From assembly GCF_030936135.1 (NCBI RefSeq), contig NC_082596.1:16034155-16098154 (forward strand): a stretch of DNA of 64,000 bases, given 5' to 3'. Of this stretch, positions 36,497-47,450 are shown one piece after another (within the stretch, counting starts at the first letter, position 1; each line of letters opens with the position of its first letter). The notes beneath the pieces were generated by a model. The model ran no database searches. It was given only the letters and a program-made list of their open reading frames with translations, and had not been told where the DNA came from. Position numbers and translations under genes: made by a program. The DNA comes from Gavia stellata (lineage: Eukaryota; Chordata; Aves; Gaviiformes; Gaviidae).

Positions 36497-37887
36497 CAAA
36501 AGAAGGGTCGGAAGGAGGATCCGGGGAACTACAGGCCTGTCAGCCTGACCTCGGTGCCGGGGAAGATTATGGAGACGTTCATCTTGAGGACGCTCACAGG
36601 GCATGTGCAGGACAACCAAGGGATCAGGCCCGGCCAGCACGGGTTCATGAAAGGCAGGTCCTGCTTGACCAACCTGATCTCCTTCTATGACCAGGTGACC
36701 CGGCTGGTGGATGAAGGAAAGGCTGTCAATGTTGTCTACCTGGACTTTAGTAAAGCCTTTGGCACTGTCCCCCACAGTATTCTCCTGGAGAAGCTGGCGA
36801 CTCGTGGCTTAGACAGGTGCACTCTTCGCTGGGTAAAAAACTGGCTGGATGGCCGAGCCCAGAGAGTTGTGGTGAATGGAGTCAAATCCAGTTGGCGGCC
36901 GGTCACAAGCGGAGTCCCCCAGGGCTCAGTTTTGGGGCCGGTCTTGTTTAATGTCTTTATTGATGATCTGGATGAGAGGGTCGAGTGCTCCCTCAGCAAG
37001 TTTGCAGATGACACCAAGTTGGGCGGGAGTGTTGATCTGCTTGAGGGCAGGAAGGCTCTGCAGAGGGATCTGGACAGGCTGGATCGATGGGCCGAGGCCA
37101 ATTGTATGAAGTTCAACAAGGCCAAGTGCCGGGTCCTGCACTTGGGTCACAACAACCCCATGCAACGCTACAGGCTTGGGGAAGAGCAGCTGGAAAGCTG
37201 CCCCGCAGAAAAGGACCTGGGGGTGTTGATTGACAGCCGGCTGAATATGAGCCAGCAGTGTGCCCAGGTGGCCAAGAAGGCCAACGGCATCCTGGCCTGT
37301 ATCAGAAACGGTGTGGCCAGCAGGAATAGGGAGGTGATCGTGCCTATGTACTCGGCTCTGGTGAGGCCGCACCTCGAATCCTGTGTTCAGTTTTGGGCCC
37401 CTCACTACAAGAAGGACATTGAGGTGCTGGAGCGTGTCCAGAGAAGGGCAACGAAGCTGGTGAGGGGTCTGGAGCACAAGTCTTATGAGGAGAGGCTGAG
37501 GGAACTGGAGTTGTTCAGTCTGGAGAAGAGGAGGCTGAGGGGAGACCTTATGGCTCTCTACAATTACCTGTAAGGGGGTTTGTGGTGAGGTGGGTGTTGG
37601 TCTCTTCTCCCAAGTGACGAGTCATAGGACAAGAGGAAATGACCTCAGGTTGCAGCAGGGGAGCTGAGGCTGGATATTAGGAAAAATTTCTTCACTGAGA
37701 GAGTGGTGAAACACTGGAAGAGGCTGCCCAGGGAGGTGGTGGTGTCACCCTCACTGGAGGTGTTCAAGGAACGTGTGGATGTGACACTGTGGGACATGGT
37801 TTACTGGGCATGGTGGTTTTGGGTTGATGGTTGGACTTGATGGTCTTACAGGTCTTTTCCAACCTTAGTGATTCTATGATTCTGTGA
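36497..37887 (+). mobile_element. CR1 LINE copy E with a 365-codon open reverse-transcriptase frame
   Basis: 5'-truncated CR1 running from within ORF2 to a complete 3' end (GATTCTATGATTCTGTGA, the CR1 octamer-type tail, at 37869-37887). The frame 36476-37573 is open. It holds [16 protein letters not shown] (residues 15-30), motif [11 protein letters not shown] (87-95, catalytic D90), motif [11 protein letters not shown] (146-155), and motif C KFADDTKL (catalytic D178/D179). The usual D five residues after D90 is G96. The endonuclease and N-terminal RT parts are missing, so the protein would not be a working transposase-type enzyme. No ATG precedes the palm region in frame: the frame opens inside the LTR piece at a GTG, and the first in-frame ATG is codon 32. 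It is the least-decayed transposon in the window. Confidence 0.94.
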
Positions 37888-39880
37888 TACTGCAGATTTT
37901 CATTTTTCTTTTAAAATCTGAATTAAAATGGCAAATTAAGAAAAATTTGCATGAGTAAAAATATTTCCTTCTTGGTCAGATGACACATTTCTTTCCACTA
38001 AAATCAGAAATTTAATGTCAGTTTTGACTTTCTAAATTCCCCAGAATTTTAAGATATAATGCATTTAAAGATCCAAGTGATTCCAAGAGTATAACTAATG
38101 CATTTATTGCTCCAAATAAGAAAAGTTCAATTTTTACATTGTATCCAGGCTTCTCTTTTTTCTTAATTGCACCATCTGGTCTAATAAAACATGTTACATC
38201 TCCTTGCAAGCTGAATCAGTGATGGGTATGGGTAACTTTTACATATTCAAAAATCTTGAGTGATATGCTGTTTATAAAATTGTTATAGTTTTATCTGTGT
38301 GATAATCAGAATGACTGGTGTTAAGAAAGGTGAGAAAGAGAGAGATGGGTTTCTTAAAAGATGCAGGAGTGTTAGTGAGGGAGGCTGTACCAGAATGTGG
38401 GAACTTCAAAACTAAGACTAAAATGGCTGTAGGGATACATGCAAATGTGTTTGCTTCTCTAAAATCTAAATACTAATGTGGATTTCTTGTCAAGTCTTTT
38501 TATTAACTGTTTTCAAGATGGCTGATTATAGCATCTGATGGGAGAATCTCTTGACAGCTGTAATCTGCCACTTCCCTGTAGTCAAGTGCTTCCCTGGGAC
38601 TGCTCGATTCCATTTCTTCCTGCTTCAGACATCAGAGACAACATATCAGCAATCTACATGGGTGACGTGGTTAATCCATCTAGAAGGGAACTGAGAGAGA
38701 TGGGAGGGATTGTAATGAAACATTTATTATTCATAATAAAAGTAAATGCCGTTCAATGCCATTAATTTTTTTTATTACGGCTTTCCAGTCAACCTCGAGC
38801 TGATTCCTAGTCTAGTAAGCTATAACAGTGATCAGTTTACACAGATGAGATTAGAGACAAACACTGCTGTTTGCAGCTTCATATTATATCATTTTGTCTC
38901 ATTCCTATTCAGTCATTTTTAAAGAGAAGACAGTCCCAAACAGAAATACGCATCAGCAGGTTCATTCCTGGGGGTGTGCGGCAGCAATTGCATGTACCGC
39001 AGAGCAGCTGACACAGAGAAGGGGCATCACAGGAACTGGAAGTTTCTGTGTGAAGAAGACCTGCACACTGGAAGGTCACTGTGCTGAAAGAGAGAAGAGT
39101 CTCCACTGAAAGCACACTTAGGCTCTTATTTAACAAAAGTCACCAACAGTGTGAAAAAGCTAGTGAGGATCTCAATTTGAAAGGCTCTACCAATTTTCAA
39201 GAGGATGTACACACCCCCCCCCCCTTTTAAATAATTCCAAAAATAAGGGCTTTACTATTCTCTCAGTTAATCCTGAATTTCTCTCCAATCCAGAAATGTC
39301 ATGTTCATCTAGTAAAATGAAGATACTTTTACCTCATCAGCCTCAGAAAATTATCCTACTATTTCCATGTTTGTTATTATATGAAATACGTTCACATATG
39401 TGGTATGTAGGAATGTTAGAATACATTGTTCATGAAATACGATTATTTTCTTTTTTAGTTCAAGTGTGAGTTTTATCCTTATGGCCCACAGTGTGGGAAA
39501 CTTACACAGATACACAACAAAGTCTGTTTCCAAGCTTGAAGGCCTTGAAGAAACAAACCAAGCCAACCAGGCGAACACATGTTTTCAATTATTAAAAAGA
39601 AACGTCTCCAAAGGGAACGATAGAAATTCTTTACAAGAGGAGGAAGATGCTTCTTTAGCCCTGGTCTCTCTTTCCAATGTCAACTCTGAGGGTGGGAATG
39701 GGGTGCAATCCAAAGGGGTGATTGCCGTTGGTATCAATATACCCCAGTTAGCTTTCAGTTAGCGTGTTTGGATCTGAAGAGCTACAGTTACCAAGTGTTC
39801 ATCGAGAATTTTATCTGACTTTATGGAGCCTGTACCATTGGGCAAGATGCTATCTGAGTACGTGAGTGCAATCTTTAGCT
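37888..39880. other. Intergenic, nothing recognised
   Basis: AT-rich DNA with an 11-C run at 39214-39224. No gene or repeat family was recognised. Confidence 0.6.
39214..39224 (+). repeat. Poly-C run
   Basis: Eleven consecutive C. A possible length-error site. Confidence 0.9.
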
Positions 39881-39882
39881 CA

Positions 39883-40225
39883 TGTAATTGTAGAAAACAG
39901 CACTAGAAGGGACCCTGACAAGTCCGCTAGCTTTTCCTCTGCTGCTTTTCATCCTAAACCAGTCTCACTTGTTCCTGAAAACCGGTGTGATGAGGTCTCC
40001 AGAGCCACCCTGTGCAATCATTTCCAGTGCTTTACTCTCTTTGTTACAGCATTTTATCTATTGTCTAACCTAAATATCCCTTAAATCAATTTAAGCCCAT
40101 TACTTTTTGTCCTATTCGCAGTGAATGCAAAGGGCAGCGTATCCCCGCTGTTCTTTGTCAGAATTTCCTACGTACCTGAAGACTGTTAGTGTGCCTCTGT
40201 TCTCTCTTCTCTAGAGAAGATGAGC
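39883..40225 (-). mobile_element. Ancient CR1-type LINE remnant (3'UTR part)
   Basis: The order of landmarks (ACTAGAAGGGACC, a gap, ATTTCCAGTGCTT, TAACCTAAATATCCCTTA, AATTTAAGCCCATTACTTTT, GTCCTATTCGCAG) follows the 3' region of old amniote CR1 elements read on the minus strand. It is heavily diverged with no open frame. The 3' end is at about 39883; the 5' end is approximate. Confidence 0.65.
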
Positions 40226-40329
40226 CTCTAACAGTAACACAAAGAGAAATAATAACAGCAGTAATAACTATCAAGTCCTATTCACTGGTAGTCTTCCCAA
40301 GTTACCTACTTTGTGTATCTTACGCCCTC

Positions 40330-40640
40330 ACCGCCAGCTAAATAGGGAGCAGCCATCTGAACTGCAGTACGGGCTGCCGCCCGATCTCCCCTCCGGGCTA
40401 CGCCTGCCGTGTGCAGCCCGCGCCGTGTCCCCACACCCCCGCCATGGCCCCAGGAGCCCGCCCGCCCGGCAGGCGGCCCCGCGGCAGACGCGCGAGCCGG
40501 CAGCGCCACCTGCTGCTCAGCCCTGCCTGCAGCGGGACGGGGAGCGCCACCGCGGCTCGAGGGCGGGCGATGGAGCCGGCTGCAAGTCGCCGAACGGCCC
40601 GATGAAACCAGGCTCGCTCCAACAGCATGTAGGAGAAGTC
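40330..40640. promoter_or_regulatory. Orphan CpG island about 23 kb upstream of MED30
   Basis: About 300 bp of strongly GC-rich DNA with many CG dinucleotides, surrounded by AT-rich DNA and not part of any recognised repeat. It contains CTCF-like sequence GCGCCACCTGCTGC at 40503-40516. Open frames of 119-138 codons cross it on both strands; they are arginine/alanine/proline-rich, match nothing I know, and probably reflect composition. It could be the promoter of a non-coding RNA, a distal regulatory element, or the first exon of a gene I cannot recognise. Confidence 0.6.
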
Positions 40641-42550
40641 TCATTGCTGCCAAGTCGCCCAAACGCTCTGAGTTTAACTTCTGTTTTTCAGTAGCAGCAG
40701 CTACCTCTTCGTCATCACCCAAGCTAGGAAAGGCTTTTCAGAGCCAGACTGTTTCCTACCGAATTTGAAGTCAGTACGAGACACAGACATGCAAGAGTTG
40801 AAACAAAGAAAGCCTCCAGGTATAATCTCTGCTTCCCACTTTCTGGTGTCAAGATCTTATTTTAAACAAAGTTGACTTGACACCAATTAAGCAAGCAGAC
40901 AGCTGAGGAAAATAAGAATTGTTCTCAGCTTTGTCTCAAGTAGAGCAAAAAGCTGCTAAGAGGTTTGGTTTGGCCTGGGAAATGACAGAACATCCGTGTT
41001 TTCCAGGTTCACCTGGTGGGTCATGGGTAAGTCAGGCTTAATACCTGGTATTCAGGTTCTGGTTACAGTTTCCAATAGAGAATAAATTACTGTTGCTATT
41101 GACAACACTCCAACGGGGGAATAATAAACGTAACTAGAACTGGCCAATAATTTCTATCAGAAAATGCTGATTTGAGGAAATGCAAATGCTAATTAGATGC
41201 ATTTGTTGCTCAATTTTTTAATGAAAAAATATTGAAACATCATGTTCTGGCAGGGGCAAAATATTTTCTATCAAGCTCATCAAAATGCTTATTTTGCATA
41301 TGGCTATATATTAGAAAAGGTTAAAAAAAATGAGAGAAGACTACTTTGGAAATATTGAAATAATTTACTGAAAAATCTTCTTAGTAATTTTCTTCCTATA
41401 GTTCTAAAACTTGCATGGCTGTACTGGCATTTCCTTGCAGTGAGAGCAAGAAATATATTCCAAGTTTTTTAATATTTTCATCCATCTATGGAAAGTCCAG
41501 ATTCTATATGGCAGAAAACCGGGGAAGTGGGAATGGTAATTACTGAAGTTAACATGGAGAACTGGGAATAGAATTGCATGAAGCAGAAAGACAGAAGGGA
41601 AGATCACAAGAAATTAAAATGCTGGGTCAGAGAGATAAATAACTGAACTAGCAAAGGAGGGAAGAAGGAACAAGATCATCATCAAAAGACCATGGATGTT
41701 GCTATTGTATTATGTAGCAACTTATGTAGATTTACCCAAGTACACCTCTTTTTTTTCTTTTTTTTTTTTTTAACAGACTCGTCCTGCACAGCAGCAATCA
41801 ATTGCATTTTTGCTATATATATGTATATGTATTTTTGCTAGGTGTATGGAGCAACAGGCTGGGAGGGGAGGTGGGCCTTAAAGATTTCATATCCAGCTAT
41901 TCATGTATGTGCACATATCCCCTAGAAACTGCACAGTACCCCTTGCCTTAGCACTGACTGACCATCTAGAGCATCCCTGACACAGTGAGGTTAGCATAGA
42001 AGAATCTAGGGACCAAGAAGCTTTTAGTCATGAGCAAGAAAATACCAAATTATCTGCAACAGGAAAATTACCTGGAACATCAGCTTAAACTTGATGTGCC
42101 AGATCATTGTGGCATCTGAGCTTGCCATTTACTTTAGCAACAGCTGGACATGGCTTCATAGAAGAAACTGATGTTGCTTATCCTGCTGTCAGTAATTAAA
42201 GAAAATTCATTAGTAGAAACTGCCATAGAAAGTGATTTTTGTTGTGAAGTGTGCAGAAATGCACCTGTGTGAAGGGCTTCCATGAAGATAAATGCAACTA
42301 GTGGATGTTTGATGGGCTTTGGGTAAGATAGATTTTGTCATGTATTGAAGCAACTTGTGACATTTTAGAAGTATCAGAAGGTAAATTGTCTGAAGATAAA
42401 AGTATGAAGTAACCCATGAGTTTAAGACATGACATGTTTGACAAAGGATGAGCCATCGCTGTCATCTGGAACAGTACCAGTTATTCAGATTGTCTAACTT
42501 GAGGCAGCTGCAGTAGGTAGCAAGCTGGTCTCTCTAGCGCTTCCACCCAT
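40641..42550. other. Intergenic, nothing recognised
   Basis: AT-rich, with a long T-rich tract at 41748-41771. No gene or repeat family was recognised. Confidence 0.6.
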
Positions 42551-44235
42551 ACAGAATCATAGAATATCTCAAGTTGGAAGGGACCCATAAGTATCAAGTC
42601 CAAATCCCTGCTCCTTGCAGGACTACCTAAAACTAAACCGTTTGACTAAGAGCGTCATCCGAGTGCTCCTTGAACTTTGACAGGCTTAGTGCCACGACCA
42701 CATCTCTGGGGAGCCTGTTCCAGTGACCGACCACCCTCTCAGTGAAGAGCCTTTTCCTAATGTCCAGTCTGAACTTCCCCTGACCCTGCTTCATTCCATT
42801 TCCTCATGTCCTATCGCTGGTTGAGAGAGGAGATCATCACCTCCCCCTCATCTGCCGCCATTGAGGAAGTTGTGGACTGCGATGAGGGCACCCCTCAGCT
42901 TTCTCTTCTGCAAGCTGAACAAACCGAATGACCTCAGCCCTTCCTCGTAAGTATTGCCTTCGAGGCCTTTCGCCATCTTGGTCACCCTCCTCTGGACACA
43001 CTCTAATAGTTTGATGTCCTTCTTATATTCAGGTGCCAAAACTGCACACAGTGCTCGAGGCAGGGCTGAACCAGTGCAGTTTAGAGTGGGACAATCACCT
43101 CCCTCGACAGGCTAGCTATGCTGTGCTTGATGCACCCCAGGACAGGGTTGGCCCTTTTGGCTGCCAGGGCACACTGTTGACTCATAGTCAAATTGCCATC
43201 AACCCAAACCCCCAGATCTCTTTCCGTGGGGCTTCTCTCCAGGCTCTCATCCCCCAATTTGCAGGTATAACCAGGATTACCCTGTCCCAGGTGGAGAATC
43301 TGGGACTTGCTCTTGTTAAATTTCATGTGGTTGGCGATTGCCCAGCTCTCCAGTCTATCCAGATCTCTCTGTAAGGCCTATCTACCCTTGAGGGAGTCCA
43401 CAGCTGCTCCTAGTTTAGTATTGTCAGCAAACTTACTTAATGTACATTCCATTCCTGTGTCCACATCATTTATAAAAAGATTAAGGAGCACTGGCCCTAA
43501 AATTGAGCCCTGGGGAACCCCACTGGTGACTGGCCACCAGCCTGATGTAACCCTATTTACTATAACCCTTTGAGCCTGATACATCAGCCAATTGCTCACC
43601 CAATGTATTATGGACATGTCTAGCTGTGTGATGGACAGTTTATCCAGAAGGATACTGTGAAAGACAGTATGAAAAGCTTTGCTAAAATCCAAAACCATCA
43701 CATCTACCGGCTTCCCTTGGTCAACTAGATGGGTGACCTTGTCATAAAAGGAAATTAAGTTAGTGTTTTTCAATAACTCCCAGAATAACCTTCTCCATAA
43801 TTTTACCAGGCACTGAAGTGAGACTGACAGGCCTGTAATTACCAGGGTCTTCCTTCTTACCCTTCTTGAAAATTGGGACAACATTTGCCAGCTTTCTGTC
43901 AACTGGGACCTCTCCAGACTCCCAAGACCATTGAAAAATAATGGAGAGAGGTCCTGTGATGACATCAGCCAGCTCTTTCAGTACCCTGGGATGAATCCCA
44001 TTGGACCCCATAGATTTATGCACGTCCAGATGGAGCAGCAAGTCTTGAACAAGTTTAGAGTGAGCTGGGAGTTTATCATCCCCCCAGTCAAGATCTTCCA
44101 ACACAGGGCTCCAGGGGTCCCAGGGCCCACCATCATTGTTGAAGACAGAGGCAAAGAAAGCATTAATATCATGTGGGAAGCTCTTAACACTCAGTTCATC
44201 TTGAGGTATTTGCTTAAGTCTGCTTTGTCTTACCT
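42551..44235 (-). mobile_element. CR1 LINE copy D, longest copy, different subfamily, frame-broken
   Basis: Minus-strand CR1 starting at the 3' tail (ACAGAATCATAGAATATCTC, plus-strand reading) and extending 5' to about 44235. It covers the region upstream of the RT palm ([16 protein letters not shown]), [16 protein letters not shown], a motif A region read as [16 protein letters not shown], motif [11 protein letters not shown], and motif C KFADNTKL. In motif C the second catalytic D is N. Frameshifts split it into frames 44104-43760, 43965-43378, 43326-43081 and 43039-42848. The sequence differs clearly from copies B, C and E, so it represents another CR1 subfamily. The 5' boundary is approximate. 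Confidence 0.92.
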
Positions 44236-47200
44236 GCTTTAGCTATCTAAAAGACAGGTAGCTACTCTGATACTCATCCAGCTTCCCTCTGTAGCGAGAG
44301 AGGCACTTGAAGAGGCAAATCAGAGCATCAGAGGTGGGTTTCTGCTGAATCCGTCAGGAGAAGCCCATCTCCATTAGCTACAGGAGAGCACTGGAAACTA
44401 GTCCTCCAGTTGCCTTTGGCACCTACAGTTAGTCAGTGAGAACTCTTACCTGTGCTGTTATGACATTATTCCTATGACCGAAGCCATTAGACAGCAATTT
44501 TTAAATTTTATATGCAAATGGCTGAGACATCTCAGGTAGGAAATCTCAGAGATATCCAGCCCAACTGCCCTCCAAACGATAAGTACTTCAAACCCCCTCC
44601 AACAAACACCCCTATGTGAACTCCTCGTCTCTAGAAAACCCCTGACACTAATGATGCCATCTCAGATCTGCCTCTTTCTCCAGCCTCCAAGACTTTTCAC
44701 TTCCCCAGGTTAACCTCCTCTTAAAATGCCAAGCTCACAGTGTATCTCCAAAATTTATCCCTCCTTTCCATTTTAAACCTTATCCTAGCTGCTGATACTT
44801 AGTCATCTCTTACTTTTAAAGTATTTTCTGTGGTATCTTGTTACCAAAGCCTTTTCTCATGCAAAGTTGCCTTGCCCAAGGACACTACAAAGGACACTAC
44901 CTGCTTAATTATGAACTGGCTTCTTTTCCCCAGTAGCCTCAAATCTCTGCTCTCCATTTTAATGCCTATGGCAAAACCAGAGATGGGATTAAAAAAAGGT
45001 CTCATGACAGGGCAGGGGCTGTTTTCAGTTGAACTCTTCCTTACACACCATCACTCGAAGTGCACCCATTTCTACCCTAGGATACAGGGAATGAAGCACC
45101 CTTAGGCCCGTGTATCTTCCTTCCTCGGTTCTTACTGCACCATGCCATCATCAGCAATGTCACTAGTTATTCTAGCTCTGAAGATGAACATTAAAGTGCT
45201 TTACTTGTATGAATAATTGCAGCAAACAGGTTTCTTTCACCTTCCTCCCCCTCTTACCTTCTTCTTGCCTTTGGTATCTCATTCAGTATTCGGCTCTGTG
45301 CTTTTGGCAGCTGGCAGCCCCTGAGTCCCAGTGGCTGAGAGGATGAAACCTGCAGGACTGGAAGGAAGATATTGTGCTTTTAATTGATCCCTGAAGCAAC
45401 GCGCACAAATCCGGAGGAGGATATTCTGGTGATTACACAGCTTAAATATTTGATACCCAGGGTAGGTTTTGGAAGATTGTTTGGTTTTGTTTGTTTTAAA
45501 TGATAAGCAGACAAATCTGCAAAGTGAAGTTTGGCTCTGAGGGGTGACTCTGAGCTGTTATCCAGTATTCCACATTTTTGTAGCTCTGTGGGTTTCCATA
45601 TTGAGTTTGCACCTGTTTACAAGTGTTTTTCCACCCTCATTGTTACATCTGAAATCTGAGTATTTGAAATCTGGGGCTTTTCTGCTCCCTCAGCAACAAA
45701 GTTTATGGGATTCAATCATTTATAACTCGGTTTCCATTTGTTGGACATGTATGTACAGTTGCAGATGCATCACAGCTAGTTTTGTCATACTGCGGGGTTA
45801 ATAGCAGCCACCAGCTGGAAAGTCTTTTCCTTTCTTATATATGTCCTTGGGTACACACGCAGAGCTGATTTCTTAATAAATGTGCTTGCCCAGGTTTTTA
45901 ATTTTGTGCTTCATTTTTATGGGTCTTTTTTTTCGTGCACTCCCAGTTTTACTACATTAACTTTGAAAGTATTTTTCGTGATGTGAGAACGGTCAAGCTG
46001 CGTGTTTCTAATGACCTTAATATTACAGAAAAGATGCCACTGAGTCTATGACATAAAGATGTCAAATAGGTATTAAATGTAGTCATACTAAGTAACATCT
46101 TATTGTCTGTGTTGTTCAACTGGAACAGGAAGTTACTTGCTGCTTTGTAATTAATCAAAATACTGTGAATAAGCTCTCAGGTCTTTTAAAAGCCCTAACA
46201 GATCACATGTGAGTCCCTGAATTAAAAAAGCAACAAAATGTGATTATGATAAGTCTTAGGCAATGTGCTCCATAGTAAGAGTGAGAGTAAGCACTCCTGG
46301 AAACATTTAAGATTAAATAATGTTTATCCTGAAATGACAGATTACATGTATCCGTCACACGTAGTATCTCATGTTTAAAACAAATTATTCTTTAAAAAAG
46401 TGAAAAATAATTTCTAAATGACGTAATATTTTCCATTTCATCTTCCCTGTATTCCACACACCTTCCTGCTCTCTTGGAGAGTCTGAGAGCACAGTTTGCA
46501 GAATGCCATGAAGATTAAGCCAAGGCAGCGGCAAAACTATACTGACAACAGTCTAAGGAGTTAGAGTCACTGAAATATTAGTAATGAATTTAAAATAGTC
46601 ATAATGAAAGAAAAACATTTATGAAATCTGAAAATTCTTTACATCATTTTTGATGAAACAGAAATTTTCATTTCATATCGAAAGGAGGAGAGAGGAATAA
46701 ATTTGGAGTCTGAATGCCTTTTATCTCATTTGATTCAGAAACTGGAATAAATTTTTAAATATTATTTTAACTAAATAATAAGAATATCTTATAATGATGT
46801 TATTATTGCAATTTATAATTAATATTAATATAATGTTAATTAGCTTATATTTTCATGCAAATATTGTCCCAAGTAAAAGATATTTTATAAAATATATATT
46901 TATTAGATGCAAATAGAGATTTCTATGTAACACTATATTGCATGTAAAACTATATAAAAGTCTACTAATTGGAAGTATACATGTATATACTTTTTCATTT
47001 TTACAACAACCCTCCTGAGCAAACAAACAAAAAGAGAGTGTTTTAGCAGCAACATGGACACCTCCCTTGAAAGTCCTTCGAATGAAAAAGCAAGCCCTGT
47101 GATGGAGGTGAGCCTTTGCTAGGCGAAGCATTGCTGCTTCACCTCATCTTCTGCTCTGACTTGTGTTTTCAGATGCAGTGCTGCGAGTTGGGGCATCCAA

Positions 47201-47269
47201 AAGATTTCAGTTACTATGGTAATGGATTTGAGGCAGGCAGAGCAATCACTGTTGCTCAGGGCTCTTGGT

Positions 47270-47450
47270 TTCTCGTTGTAGAGCCAGGAGGACGAGACGG
47301 TGGTGGGACGCCAGTCTGGGCGTCACGGCGTGGAAGTTACCCCCAGCCGCCTCCCCCGAGGCAGTGTGCAGGGGTGCAGAGCTGCGCTCCCTCCCCAGTG
47401 ACGCCCTCGGCCGCTTGCGGGGGTTCAGGCAGAGTCATGGGTGTCCTGTG
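47270..47450. other. Small GC- and CpG-rich block
   Basis: About 180 bp with many CG dinucleotides (for example near 47294-47330 and 47400-47420), between AT-rich flanks. It is open in two plus-strand frames, but the peptides are unremarkable. It could be a short regulatory element or a transposon piece; I cannot decide. Confidence 0.35.

Noticed and set aside
36926..37477. 183-codon minus-strand frame
   Set aside because: Antisense shadow of CR1 copy E, and nearly the same peptide as the shadow in copy B.
40306..40722. 138-codon minus-strand frame across the orphan CpG island
   Set aside because: Compositional bias and no family. Kept only as part of the CpG-island entry; a real first exon cannot be excluded without transcripts.
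44520..44820. Possible old CR1 3' end
   Set aside because: A few words are reminiscent, but the order of CR1 landmarks does not hold; not called.
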